NCBI GenBank assembly: GCA_025936955.1
Contig: JAICSL010000021.1
Location: 1 to 12,810 of the forward strand
Direction of reading: 5' to 3'
Source: Nitrososphaeraceae archaeon
Lineage (GTDB): Archaea; Thermoproteota; Nitrososphaeria; Nitrososphaerales; Nitrososphaeraceae
Length of the DNA stretch: 12,810 nucleotides
Below the pieces are notes generated by a model. The model was not told where the DNA came from. It worked only from the letters and a program-made list of their open reading frames with translations, and ran no database searches. Made by a program: the position numbers and the translations under genes. Within the stretch, counting starts at the first letter, position 1, and every line of letters starts with the position of its first letter. Positions 1-7,576 of the stretch are shown piece by piece.

Positions 1-2
1 AG

Positions 3-338
3 AATAATGTAATTATATCATTAGATCAAATAGCTGAAAAATACAATATACCTATTGAATCAGTCTTAAGCATTATTAAATCTAAGGAAGAAAATGAGGG
101 CGCCAATACAAAATATTTGTTAACAGATGCATTTTTAATATTAAAATCCAAAATAACGGAATTAGAATCATCTTTGATAGGGATTACTAAATTTAGTGAT
201 GCTTGTTCTCTTTTTAAAAACAATACCATTCCAGAATCTTGTTATGTTGAACTTATTACTAAATTGGGATATAACATACTATGGAGGGGGATTGATTATA
301 ATAATGCCACTATTGAACGAAAGGAACATAAAAAGTAG
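3..338 (+). CDS. 3' part of an unrecognised gene, cut by the window edge
   Basis: The frame ending in TAG at 336-338 is open back to the first bases of the window, so about 111 C-terminal residues are visible and the true start lies outside. A TTG at 117 could be read as a start, but the frame is equally coding-like upstream of it, which argues against a short gene starting there. The upstream part, with the motif SLDQIAEKYNIPIESVL, resembles a helix-turn-helix-like helical segment. The middle is helical, and the end contains LITKLGYNILWRGIDYNN followed by a lysine-rich tail. I do not recognise the family. A DNA-binding or regulatory protein is possible from the N-terminal pattern, but that is a weak inference. 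Confidence 0.55.
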   Translation, partial: NNVIISLDQIAEKYNIPIESVLSIIKSKEENEGANTKYLLTDAFLILKSKITELESSLIGITKFSDACSLFKNNTIPESCYVELITKLGYNILWRGIDYNNATIERKEHKK

Positions 339-846
339 ATATTTATGATTCAAAACTAATTGTAAGTTGTTTACCATACTATAGCAATGAATATATTTTT
401 GATTTCACCTGAGCAACAGAATATGTCGAGTATAAAATTACATTTGGCTTTCAGTATTTCTAAATAGCAGAAGATATTCAATTAAATATAAAAATGTAGT
501 ATGCAGGCTATTAATAATATGATTTTCTTTAAACAAACATTATGGAATATTTAAAACAAAAACAATTCTTTTCTTATTTCAATTTATATCGCATCAACAA
601 AAGTTTCTTTTATCATATAGATAGAATAAGTATTATTGTTTTGAAACTGGTGAGATGGAAACTTTCAAGGAAATTATGATGAATTAGAGAAAACAGAAGA
701 GAAGAGATGACCATATTTACTTGGCGTTGATGTTATCATATCTTTGTATAAGAATTTTAGATAAATCAGATTAGAAAGATAATAAATTATATACATCATA
801 ACTAATTATGCAGAAATTATTTGAATTTAGCTTATTTTGTTAATAT

Positions 847-868
847 CTGGTTCCAAGATCAGAACCAG
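847..868. repeat. Perfect 7-bp inverted repeat (hairpin)
   Basis: CTGGTTC at 847-853 is matched exactly by GAACCAG at 862-868 around an 8-nt loop. It is the most GC-rich element of an otherwise AT-rich spacer and lies about 85 nt upstream of the response-regulator start. It could be an operator or an RNA hairpin. Chance occurrence is possible for arms of this length. Confidence 0.5.
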
Positions 869-881
869 CCTTTCAAATAAG

Positions 882-894
882 ATTATCAGATAAT
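882..894. repeat. 13-bp perfect palindrome upstream of the response regulator
   Basis: ATTATC at 882-887 and GATAAT at 889-894 are exact inverted copies around a single A. The site sits about 20 bp upstream of the TATA-like element of the response-regulator gene, where an archaeal activator or repressor could bind. Its role is inferred from position only. Confidence 0.35.
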
Positions 895-912
895 AGGCTA
901 TGTATAACCAGT

Positions 913-922
913 ACTTTAAATA
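913..922 (+). promoter_or_regulatory. TATA-like box of the response-regulator gene
   Basis: The sequence CTTTAAATA is centred about 33 bp upstream of the ATG at 951. Archaeal transcription usually starts about 25-27 bp after the TATA centre, so the mRNA would begin only a few nucleotides before the start codon (leaderless or nearly so). Confidence 0.5.
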
Positions 923-950
923 ATCCAGATTACATTTTGACAATGTTTTT

Positions 951-1376
951 ATGACCAAGGGCCGGCAGCGAATTTCGCCTCCCAGAATTATGGTTGTTGA
1001 TGATGATAAAGACATTTTAGCTGTTATAAAACGAGGTTTAGAATTAGACGATAAATTTAAAGCAGAGATATTCTCTAGCGGCGAAGCAGCTCTGAAGGCT
1101 TTCGAAGCCCATCCTGATGAATATTACGATCTTATTCTTACAGACATCAGAATGCCGAAAATGAATGGTTTTGAGTTATATCGTCATATTAAGGAAAAGA
1201 ACTCGTTAATGAAAATTGCATTTATTACAGCATTTGAGATAAACAAAGACGAATTTAATAAGGTTTTGCCATCTGTCAATGTGATAGATTTTATTAGCAA
1301 ACCCATAAGTACAACAGGTTTAATAAAAAAAATAAAGTCCATATTGGCAGGCCATCCTGAAAGTCCTGCTGCTTAA
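951..1376 (+). CDS. Stand-alone CheY-like response regulator (receiver domain)
   Basis: The 141-aa protein is essentially one receiver domain, with no DNA-binding or output domain. The expected residues are all present: the acidic pair D17-D18 in the first strand (MVVDDD), phosphoacceptor D65 in LTDIRMPKMNG, the switch threonine T93 in FITAF, and K117 in SKPIS. It should take a phosphoryl group from a histidine kinase and act through protein contacts or as a phosphate relay. No kinase is encoded in the window. ATG 951 gives a basic 13-residue N-terminal extension. An in-frame ATG at 990 would start directly at the first strand, but 951 fits the TATA-like box better. The gene is monocistronic and convergent with the next gene. 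Confidence 0.9.
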   Translation: MTKGRQRISPPRIMVVDDDKDILAVIKRGLELDDKFKAEIFSSGEAALKAFEAHPDEYYDLILTDIRMPKMNGFELYRHIKEKNSLMKIAFITAFEINKDEFNKVLPSVNVIDFISKPISTTGLIKKIKSILAGHPESPAA

Positions 1377-1492
1377 TAATAAACTAGATAACCATATAAT
1401 AACGATAACAGCTTTTCATCTATTTATCGAAATTACTATCTACCGATGACCATATAGATTTGATAGTCCATGTTTGTAATGGTTCTTCTTCT

Positions 1493-1954
1493 TTAGTCAG
1501 GTCCCACAATAGGCAATGCTTTTTCTGAAGGCAGAGCGAAGGTATTTTGTTCTTTTTCTTCCTCTGTTACTTTTTCAAACTCAATAGTGAGTTCTACTGG
1601 TGCTTTGAATTCCATACTTAATTCATTTGCAAGCATTCCAACAGATTTTGGATCAGCAAACTCTTTTGAACCTCGTAAGAATATTCTTGACTTTTCATAA
1701 ATAATTTCTCCACCAAATTTTGACTGAAGAAATTCGACTAGATCTTTTATCGATTTTTGTGATATTTCATTATAATATATACATATACCATATACAGGTG
1801 CTTCATTGGCAGGAGTTCCATATTTGTACCAGAAGACACCAAAGTGTTGATATTCACCCTGCATACATTTGATATCCCAATGATTCGCTTTTTCAACTGG
1901 GTATTTTGCATTTAAAACATCAGTAATTCCTAATCTCCAATATCTCAGCCTCAT
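1493..1954 (-). CDS. Unrecognised 153-aa protein
   Basis: I do not recognise this family. The predicted protein is soluble, with no signal peptide or membrane segment. The N-terminal half is rich in Trp and Tyr (RYWRLG, HFGVFWYKYG, YGICIYYNE) and reads as beta-strands. It is followed by a helical stretch (SIKDLVEFLQSKFGG) and further strand-like segments, then an acidic helix (EKVTEEEKEQ) and a proline-containing tail. This suggests a small single-domain alpha/beta fold. The codon pattern and a good TATA-like box support a real gene. The start is ATG at 1954. It is divergent from the HEAT-repeat gene across an 87-bp promoter region, which may allow shared control. Confidence 0.75.
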   Translation of the reverse strand: MRLRYWRLGITDVLNAKYPVEKANHWDIKCMQGEYQHFGVFWYKYGTPANEAPVYGICIYYNEISQKSIKDLVEFLQSKFGGEIIYEKSRIFLRGSKEFADPKSVGMLANELSMEFKAPVELTIEFEKVTEEEKEQNTFALPSEKALPIVGPD

Positions 1955-1977
1955 CGTCGCAAATGTAATTTGTTGGC

Positions 1978-1986
1978 TTATAATAA
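1978..1986 (-). promoter_or_regulatory. TATA-like box of the 153-aa protein gene
   Basis: Read on the minus strand this is TTATTATAAG, centred about 28 bp upstream of the ATG at 1954. That spacing predicts a transcript starting at, or a base or two before, the start codon. Confidence 0.45.
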
Positions 1987-1996
1987 TGTGACGAGT

Positions 1997-2007
1997 TTTA
2001 ATATAAA
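1997..2007 (+). promoter_or_regulatory. TATA-like box of the HEAT-repeat gene
   Basis: The sequence TTTAATATAAA is centred about 40 bp before the ATG at 2042, predicting a leader of roughly 12 nt. An alternative AT-rich element at 2010-2017 would make the mRNA leaderless. The element lies about 15 bp from the TATA-like box of the divergent gene, so the two promoters sit almost back to back. Confidence 0.4.
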
Positions 2008-2041
2008 AGAATTAAAAAGTGTATCATACTATTAAGATAAA

Positions 2042-2542
2042 ATGGATAATAAAATACACTCACGATCATATAATAGAATTGAATTATTGCAAGAAATGGA
2101 AAAACAATTCGATAGCCAAAATGGAAAATATTTCAGTGATCTACTCAACCATCATGATAAAGTTATTAGAACACGATCCTTATGTATTCTAGCTGATATT
2201 TCAGGTGAAAATGCAGTTGATTCAATCAGCCAGGTTCTTATGAACGACAAAGATGCTTTAGTTAGACATGAGGCAGCATTCTCGCTTGGTCAGCTTGGAT
2301 TCACAAGTGCATTAAAAGCACTTTTTCAAGCTGTAGAATCAGATCCAAGTTTCTTTGTTAGACATGAAGCAGCAATTGCTTTGGGCGTAATTGGCTCTGA
2401 AAGAGCAAGGGATACTCTTAACAAAGCATTAAACGACAAAAGTGAAGAAGTCAGAGAGTCTGCAACTATTGCATTAGCAAACCTAGATTACATTTCAGCT
2501 ATTAAAAAAAATAACAAATTTACTAGAATGACTGGTGGTTGA
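2042..2542 (+). CDS. Small HEAT-repeat protein with two His-Glu dyads (half-length deoxyhypusine hydroxylase-like)
   Basis: The 166-aa protein consists of about four HEAT/PBS-lyase-type helical repeats (roughly residues 28-57, 58-87, 88-119 and 120-150) after a short helical cap. Two successive repeats carry the motif VRHEAA.(S/A)LG, giving dyads H76-E77 and H108-E109, 32 residues apart. In eukaryotic deoxyhypusine hydroxylase (DOHH, about 300 aa), each half is made of four HEAT repeats and supplies two such dyads 33 residues apart. The four dyads hold the di-iron centre that hydroxylates deoxyhypusine on eIF5A. This protein matches one half of DOHH in size, repeat number and dyad spacing, so a homodimer could in principle build the full site. 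That is inference: HEAT repeats with HEAA also occur in scaffold proteins and bilin-lyase relatives. No translation-factor or deoxyhypusine synthase gene is in the window. It converges on rad50 with a 16-bp gap. Confidence 0.85.
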   Translation: MDNKIHSRSYNRIELLQEMEKQFDSQNGKYFSDLLNHHDKVIRTRSLCILADISGENAVDSISQVLMNDKDALVRHEAAFSLGQLGFTSALKALFQAVESDPSFFVRHEAAIALGVIGSERARDTLNKALNDKSEEVRESATIALANLDYISAIKKNNKFTRMTGG

Positions 2543-2558
2543 AAAATGCAGTCTGCTA

Positions 2559-4658
2559 CTACTCGGCTAAGACGCAAGAACCATCTGTACTCATGGTGAA
2601 CCGATAAACTTTATCAACATCGGAATTCTCAAAGATTTCAGCATCATGCGTAATTATCAAGAGTTGGGAAAGTGGTCCTGCCCCATCTCTGAATACCTCT
2701 GCAATTATTTTTACCAGAGATTTACGTCTTTCCTCGTCTAAATGAGTGGTTGGTTCGTCTAAAATAATGAAATCTAGTTTATTTGTACCCATCATATATG
2801 CAATAGCTAATCGCAAGGCAAGCGCAACTGCAACCCGTTCACCTCCACTTAAAGAATCCATATCAATTTCGCCATTCCTTCCAAAACACGTAACACCTAT
2901 ATCCCTCGCTTTTTCTGTCACATCTATCCTCGAAATCCCAATGTTAAACATAGCTACATAATCAGATGCTTTCATAGAGATCATTTTCAGTGACCATGAT
3001 CGAAGACTTAATCCAACAATTCCATCCCGATTAAATACTACTGATCTGATATTTTCCAATATAACTAAATATTTTGAGGCATGTCCAAGTTCTGTAAGAA
3101 TCTTATTCGACGTTTCGATAGTTTCCCTGGTTTCTTGAATTGTTCTTTGTGTTACACTTATTTTTGTATTGATCTCAACAAGCTCATTGGAAAGCCTGGT
3201 ACGCTTAAGCTTTGAATCAGTATATTCTTGTATGCGCAAATCTCTTATTTGTTCTCTCAATTTAATAATTTTTTCAGCAAGAGATTTTGAAAATTCATCA
3301 ATTCCTAGTTGCATTGGATCTATTTCAACTCTTTCAATTTTAGCATTGGGAAGTTTTGATAGATCAGATTTTTTTCGAAGAATTTCCTGCTCTAATTTTG
3401 TAATTTGTTCAATGTTTTCAATGCAATTGGATACCATAAACTTTTCGGCTATTGCAATCTTTTTTTCTTTTTCTTCTAGAAGTACTTCTTCCTTTTTCAA
3501 ATTGATTTTATCGACTAGTAGTTTTGCCCGTTCAGTTGTCTTTAATTTTATTTCAGTTAGAATATGATCCATTTCAAACACATCATTTATAGAAATAACA
3601 GATGAATTACAAACAGGGCATTTACCATCCTTTATTTCTAGCTTGCTGGCACATTCTGCCAATCCTTTCAATCTACCAGAATCTCCTTCATTATCAACAA
3701 CTCTCTTTTCTATATCCTCAATTTCTGATCTCACCATTTGCAGGTTAATTTCGACCTCTTCTTTTTCTGAGATTGCTTTTATCGAGTTACGCGCCTCCTT
3801 ACTGGTACGCTCAATTCGTCTAATCTCGTTTGCAATACAGTCTCTTCCTTCGTTTACATATTTAACAAGTGAATCCTCCGTGGTCTGCAGCTCTCTTGAC
3901 TGTAGTATCAATGGCTCCATACGTTCGATCTCTTTTTCGAGATATGCTAAATTAGTAACAACACTGTTTCTCAGATTTACTAGTTGTATAATGCTGTGTT
4001 CGGCATCATAAAGAGACACCATCTTTTGTTCAACTGCTCTTTTAATTGATTCAATCTGTTTATCATCGAACCCTCCATTATTGTCACGCAATCTTTCTCT
4101 AAAGCCATCAATCACTTCACGCATTGTTTGATAAGCAAGATCCAATCTATCAATACCTATCAAACTATTCAATAGCTCTTTGAATTCTTTTGGTTGCGAT
4201 TCTATTATTTTACTAAGCTCTCCTTGTTGTACTATTGCAGCTACTTTCAGTTTCTTGTAATCCATACCTAATACCTTTGCAACCTCTGCGCTCATAGATT
4301 CACCAAATTGTTTTCTTTCACCGAATATTATCGGTCGATTGATAGCGTTACCTGCTTCCGAAACAAGTTCAAATTTTGCAGATAGCGACTGTCCAGATGC
4401 GGCTAATTGTCTGTAGGCGCTATATTCTCTTGAACCTACAGAAAAATTCAATTGAACATAAGACATACCTGAGCCTCTTCGTATAATGTTCTTATTGGAC
4501 TTCCTTGTATGTTCTCCAAATAGAGCGAAAGTTACTGCATCAATAACACTAGATTTACCCGAGCCATTATGTCCGACAAAAAGTGTAACTCCATTATTAA
4601 AAGTCAGGAATGTATTCTTATGGGAGATAAAGTTATCTATTTTGATGTCTTTTATCAT
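2559..4658 (-). CDS. rad50: Rad50, ABC-type ATPase of the Mre11-Rad50 DNA-end-processing complex
   Basis: Rad50 dimerises on ATP, tethers DNA ends and controls the Mre11 nuclease. The two ATPase lobes sit at the ends of the 699-aa chain. The N-terminal lobe has Walker A GHNGSGKS (29-36) and a Q-loop at IVQQGEL (about 142-148). The C-terminal lobe has the signature LSGGER (603-608), Walker B IILDEP with D634-E635, a D-loop at about 640, and the switch histidine H671. Between them are two heptad-like coiled-coil arms (about 180-340 and 360-530) around the zinc hook CPVC (C347, C350). The arms are short: Pyrococcus furiosus Rad50 has 882 residues. The ATG overlaps the mre11 stop as ATGA, so translation is coupled. 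AGGA lies 7 nt before the ATG and a stronger AGGAGGAG lies 16 nt before it. Confidence 0.97.
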   Translation of the reverse strand: MIKDIKIDNFISHKNTFLTFNNGVTLFVGHNGSGKSSVIDAVTFALFGEHTRKSNKNIIRRGSGMSYVQLNFSVGSREYSAYRQLAASGQSLSAKFELVSEAGNAINRPIIFGERKQFGESMSAEVAKVLGMDYKKLKVAAIVQQGELSKIIESQPKEFKELLNSLIGIDRLDLAYQTMREVIDGFRERLRDNNGGFDDKQIESIKRAVEQKMVSLYDAEHSIIQLVNLRNSVVTNLAYLEKEIERMEPLILQSRELQTTEDSLVKYVNEGRDCIANEIRRIERTSKEARNSIKAISEKEEVEINLQMVRSEIEDIEKRVVDNEGDSGRLKGLAECASKLEIKDGKCPVCNSSVISINDVFEMDHILTEIKLKTTERAKLLVDKINLKKEEVLLEEKEKKIAIAEKFMVSNCIENIEQITKLEQEILRKKSDLSKLPNAKIERVEIDPMQLGIDEFSKSLAEKIIKLREQIRDLRIQEYTDSKLKRTRLSNELVEINTKISVTQRTIQETRETIETSNKILTELGHASKYLVILENIRSVVFNRDGIVGLSLRSWSLKMISMKASDYVAMFNIGISRIDVTEKARDIGVTCFGRNGEIDMDSLSGGERVAVALALRLAIAYMMGTNKLDFIILDEPTTHLDEERRKSLVKIIAEVFRDGAGPLSQLLIITHDAEIFENSDVDKVYRFTMSTDGSCVLAE

Positions 4659-5845
4659 TTACTTTTCCTGCCATCTCCTCCTTTAGGATAGTTAGCAATC
4701 ATTTTTGTATCATTATAAGCTGTCCATATCATATCTAATGTTGCAGCAGCATCTCCACGACCAGCTGAAGGTAGAATATCATTTATGGCAAAAGATGCTA
4801 AATCCTCGGACTTTAATGCATCCCTGGCAAGTCTTTGTAACTCAGTATCAATATCAATAGGCTTGCCGTCATATGTAAAAGCAGACCCCTGTTGTTCTTC
4901 AACAGGTTGCCAAATGTAATGTAGACATGAAGTGTTTAACTTTACAAGATGTGCTGATACAACCTTTGGATCAATTTGTTTTCCGATTATTCTTAATAAT
5001 ACAACAGGCTTTTTTTTGCAGTTCATAGCTTTTTCGATAACAATCGTTAGTTCGTCTGCCATTGATTTATAATCTATATCTACTGAAAATTGTGTTCTTT
5101 TATTTTCCACTTTTATCCAGTTTGTATTTATCTCTTGTGCTGAAAGATCCAGTAATAGAAATCCTTTCTCAACTTCTTTTATCCCTTCACTAGGACTCAA
5201 ATCAAGCGAACCAGGATATGCTATTAACCCGTCAAGATAATCAAATCTCTTTTCAATGTGATCATGAAAATGACCCATTGCATAATAATCAAATCCTTTA
5301 GGGAGATCAGAAGAATTCATCTCACCTGCAAATTTGTTAAAATCTGATAAACCCTGGTGAAGTACGAGTATATTCTTAGCTTTTCCAGAACTTTGTTTTT
5401 TCTGCATAGCCAGTCGTTCAGTAATTTTAAATTGTTGCAGAAGATAATCTATGTTAGTTTTTCTCTCTTTATTAAAACCAAAGATTGTCGTATCGTTATA
5501 AAATATAGGCTGATTTTCCTTTAGTCTGGTTGCCAGCTTGAGATTGTGAAAGACATAGGGGACAGGAACATCTTGCATTCTGTTTATATCATGTTCTCCA
5601 AGAACAAAATATACAGGAATAGACCGCTCCCTTAGTTTTTTAAGTTCATTTGATAACTTAATTATAGATGATCCAGTTGGTCTTGGGGTATGAAAAATAT
5701 CACCTGCAAATATAACCACATCTGCGTGTTCCGATATTGATTTATCTATTACTTCTTCAAAGACGTCATAAATATCTTCTTCTCTTTCCTGTAAATTGAA
5801 TTGTGAATATCCGAGATGAATATCTGATATATGAGAAATTAACAA
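4655..5845 (-). CDS. mre11: Mre11, nuclease of the Mre11-Rad50 complex
   Basis: A calcineurin-type metallophosphoesterase that trims DNA ends together with Rad50 using two Mn ions. Motifs in order: SDIHLG (D8, H10), FAGDIFH (D49), GEHD (E84, H85, D86), LHQG (H163) and GHFH (H192, H194), then YPGS (210-213) and a C-terminal DNA-binding/capping and Rad50-binding region. The first positions match P. furiosus Mre11 numbering exactly (D8, H10, D49, N84). The usual GNHD motif reads GEHD here, with a clear GAA codon, so metal ligand Asn84 is replaced by Glu. The length of 396 aa is typical. The start is TTG at 5845: no in-frame ATG lies nearby upstream, and starting here leaves SHISDIH correctly placed near the N-terminus. 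It lies 198 bp downstream of herA and overlaps rad50 by 4 nt. Confidence 0.96.
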   Translation of the reverse strand: MLISHISDIHLGYSQFNLQEREEDIYDVFEEVIDKSISEHADVVIFAGDIFHTPRPTGSSIIKLSNELKKLRERSIPVYFVLGEHDINRMQDVPVPYVFHNLKLATRLKENQPIFYNDTTIFGFNKERKTNIDYLLQQFKITERLAMQKKQSSGKAKNILVLHQGLSDFNKFAGEMNSSDLPKGFDYYAMGHFHDHIEKRFDYLDGLIAYPGSLDLSPSEGIKEVEKGFLLLDLSAQEINTNWIKVENKRTQFSVDIDYKSMADELTIVIEKAMNCKKKPVVLLRIIGKQIDPKVVSAHLVKLNTSCLHYIWQPVEEQQGSAFTYDGKPIDIDTELQRLARDALKSEDLASFAINDILPSAGRGDAAATLDMIWTAYNDTKMIANYPKGGDGRKSK

Positions 5846-5872
5846 AGTAGGTTCAAAAAGATATAATATAAG

Positions 5873-5881
5873 AATATATTT
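5873..5881 (-). promoter_or_regulatory. TATA-like box of mre11-rad50
   Basis: On the minus strand the sequence is AAATATATT, centred about 32 bp upstream of the TTG start at 5845, with an A-rich stretch just upstream in the position of a TFB-recognition element. It predicts a leader of only a few nucleotides. A second AT run (5862-5872) is closer to the start than expected. Confidence 0.45.
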
Positions 5882-5972
5882 GTTTTTACTTTTCGATTAT
5901 GTTTGGAAGATCAATTATAATTATCATAAACTGATTTCCGTTTTGGATGCATAATATTTAGTATAATATAAC

Positions 5973-5993
5973 TTAATTTAATAATTAAATTAA
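5973..5993. repeat. Perfect 21-bp AT-only palindrome between herA and mre11
   Basis: TTAATTTAAT (5973-5982) and ATTAAATTAA (5984-5993) are exact inverted copies around a central A. It begins about 50 nt after the herA stop and lies about 90 bp upstream of the mre11 TATA-like box. Possible roles are a regulator-binding site for mre11-rad50 or an AT hairpin at the herA 3' end. Low-complexity AT spacers do produce palindromes by chance, but 10-bp perfect arms are long. Confidence 0.5.
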
Positions 5994-6043
5994 TTTACAA
6001 ATGTTACTCATATTGATCTAGTTGACATTGATGACCACATAGG

Positions 6044-7576
6044 CTAGTCTTGTACATATCCTTCCCTTAAATATGAATTGGATGACTCCCTAATCGAGTC
6101 ATGTTGAATCCGGCTTTTTTTCCATTCCTCGACAGGATCTGGGTCTGCCCCCATTCTTCTGTCCTTGGACTCGTATAATCTTACAAAAGACGGTAAATTA
6201 ACCCATTGTCCTATCAAGAGAGATTCTCCAGGATTAAGAGAAGGAAGTTGTTCTATTAGATTTGTACTTAACGATTCACTTGCAGAGGCTACTTGAGTTT
6301 GATCTTCCTGTTGGATGATTTTCATTATTGCTAATGATCCCATCTGACTTAACACCCCAGGATCAATTGATCGTGGACGTTGCGATACTACAATTAGACC
6401 CATGCCAAATTTTCTCCCTTCTCTTGCAACTTTTGCTGCAAAATACTTTGTATCAGTATACTCCTGTTTAGGAATAAAAACGTGAGCTTCTTCTATTACT
6501 ACCAATATAGGATTCTTGAACCGAATAAAATCATTGGTATTATTATGTAATTGATTTTTTGCATTCTTACGATCGGCAAGGAGCAATTCCAAATAAAAGG
6601 CAATTGCTATATTGGCCTGTTTCTCATTTAACTCAAGTAAGCTAATTATGTTTATCCTGCCTTCCTTTATCATTGACGCTGGGTCTGAGGCATTTGCGTA
6701 TAGAATATTTCTGAGTTTTCTTCGTGCTTCTTTGACTTTCTCCTTTACTCTTTCTGCAGAAGCCTTGTTCCGCTTCTCACTAATTTGTAGTCTATCAATA
6801 TTTTCTTCTAAGGCCTGCCAAAATTCATCTCCGGTTCTATGTCTAAGATCATCGTCAAATGCTTTTGACAAAATAATTTTTTGAATATCAGCCATGTCCC
6901 TAATTTCTATCACTTCTGCAAATTTTTCAGGAGTTAACAACCTTGGATTTATCTGTGCAGAAATAAAATTCAAGTTTGTCATATTGACTCCTTTATAGTC
7001 ATCGTGATAATCAAAAATAACCATGGTACCAGGAATTTCTGAGATTGCTTTTGCAAGAAGAATGATGAGATTGCTTTTACCCATTCCCGTCATGGCAAGG
7101 ACCCCAAGATGTCGAGTAGTAACTTTATTAATATTTATTTTTACACCAACTTCTTTTTGCCGAAGTAATGTTCCAATTTTCAACCACTCATCCTTTACTG
7201 GATCAAAGATTGTTTCCAATTCATCAGGTTTTGCTTCAAAAACTTCTGTACCAGGAAGTGGAGGGATTTCGGGAAGTATACTTTTACATTTTTGCAATTG
7301 ATCAAGCAAGCCTAAAATTTTGACGTTTGCTTTATAACTCTTATCGCGACTATTCTCCGATGCCACCTGCTTGCTTTCCAATGCTTGTTCAAAGTTAGAA
7401 ATACTATCACTCAGTGCATCACTTTTAATAGAGGAGGATTCAACTACTCCCAGTACTTTTCTGCCTTGTGAATCTAATATACTAACATATTCGCCAAGAC
7501 TGATTGGACGCCTGGCCTCAAATATTACATGATCTGGTTTAGCAGTTCCAATGACAATGCCTATTTCCAAATTCAT
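6044..7576 (-). CDS. herA: HerA, hexameric DNA translocase/helicase for end resection
   Basis: HerA is a FtsK/VirB4-like ATPase that forms a hexamer with the NurA nuclease and drives DNA through it to create 3' single-strand tails. The 510-aa protein begins with a HAS-type beta-barrel (about 1-70), followed by a linker. The RecA-like core has Walker A MTGMGKSN (about 162-169), Walker B VVIEEAH (E362-E363) and the SQRPRSIDP segment with R400 and R402, a typical sensor/arginine-finger region. A charged helical insert (about 250-300) lies between the Walker motifs. The C-terminal tail ends in a motif of the kind used to contact NurA. The ATG overlaps the nurA stop by one base (TAATG), with GGTGA just ahead of it inside the nurA end, so translation is coupled. 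Length is typical. Confidence 0.95.
   Translation of the reverse strand: MNLEIGIVIGTAKPDHVIFEARRPISLGEYVSILDSQGRKVLGVVESSSIKSDALSDSISNFEQALESKQVASENSRDKSYKANVKILGLLDQLQKCKSILPEIPPLPGTEVFEAKPDELETIFDPVKDEWLKIGTLLRQKEVGVKININKVTTRHLGVLAMTGMGKSNLIILLAKAISEIPGTMVIFDYHDDYKGVNMTNLNFISAQINPRLLTPEKFAEVIEIRDMADIQKIILSKAFDDDLRHRTGDEFWQALEENIDRLQISEKRNKASAERVKEKVKEARRKLRNILYANASDPASMIKEGRINIISLLELNEKQANIAIAFYLELLLADRKNAKNQLHNNTNDFIRFKNPILVVIEEAHVFIPKQEYTDTKYFAAKVAREGRKFGMGLIVVSQRPRSIDPGVLSQMGSLAIMKIIQQEDQTQVASASESLSTNLIEQLPSLNPGESLLIGQWVNLPSFVRLYESKDRRMGADPDPVEEWKKSRIQHDSIRESSNSYLREGYVQD

Larger units (their letters stand above)
339..912. other. Long AT-rich spacer without a recognisable gene
   Basis: This stretch is very AT-rich and has stops in all frames. 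The longest ATG-started frames I read on the plus strand are about 26 codons (from 387) and 17 codons (from 501), with no recognisable sequence. No tRNA-like fold or C/D-box pair was found. The only structure I see is two inverted repeats near its right end, annotated separately. It may be a decayed region or hold an untranslated RNA, but nothing in the sequence demonstrates either. Confidence 0.5.

Noticed and set aside
117..338. A 73-codon gene starting at TTG 117
   Set aside because: The same frame is open and coding-like back to the window edge, so this is more likely the end of a longer gene.
387..467. 26-codon plus-strand frame in the left spacer
   Set aside because: It is too short, has no clear promoter spacing and shows no recognisable sequence.
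670..760. C/D-box small RNA suggested by ATGATGA at about 675
   Set aside because: No matching D box (CTGA) at a suitable distance and no terminal stem was found.
827..1015. 62-codon minus-strand frame
   Set aside because: It overlaps the start and promoter of the receiver gene and has low-complexity composition with no recognisable motif.
6029..6041. Shared 13-mer ATGACCACATAGG also present inside the EgtD-type gene at about 11588
   Set aside because: One chance match of this length is expected in a window of this size, and one copy is plain coding sequence.
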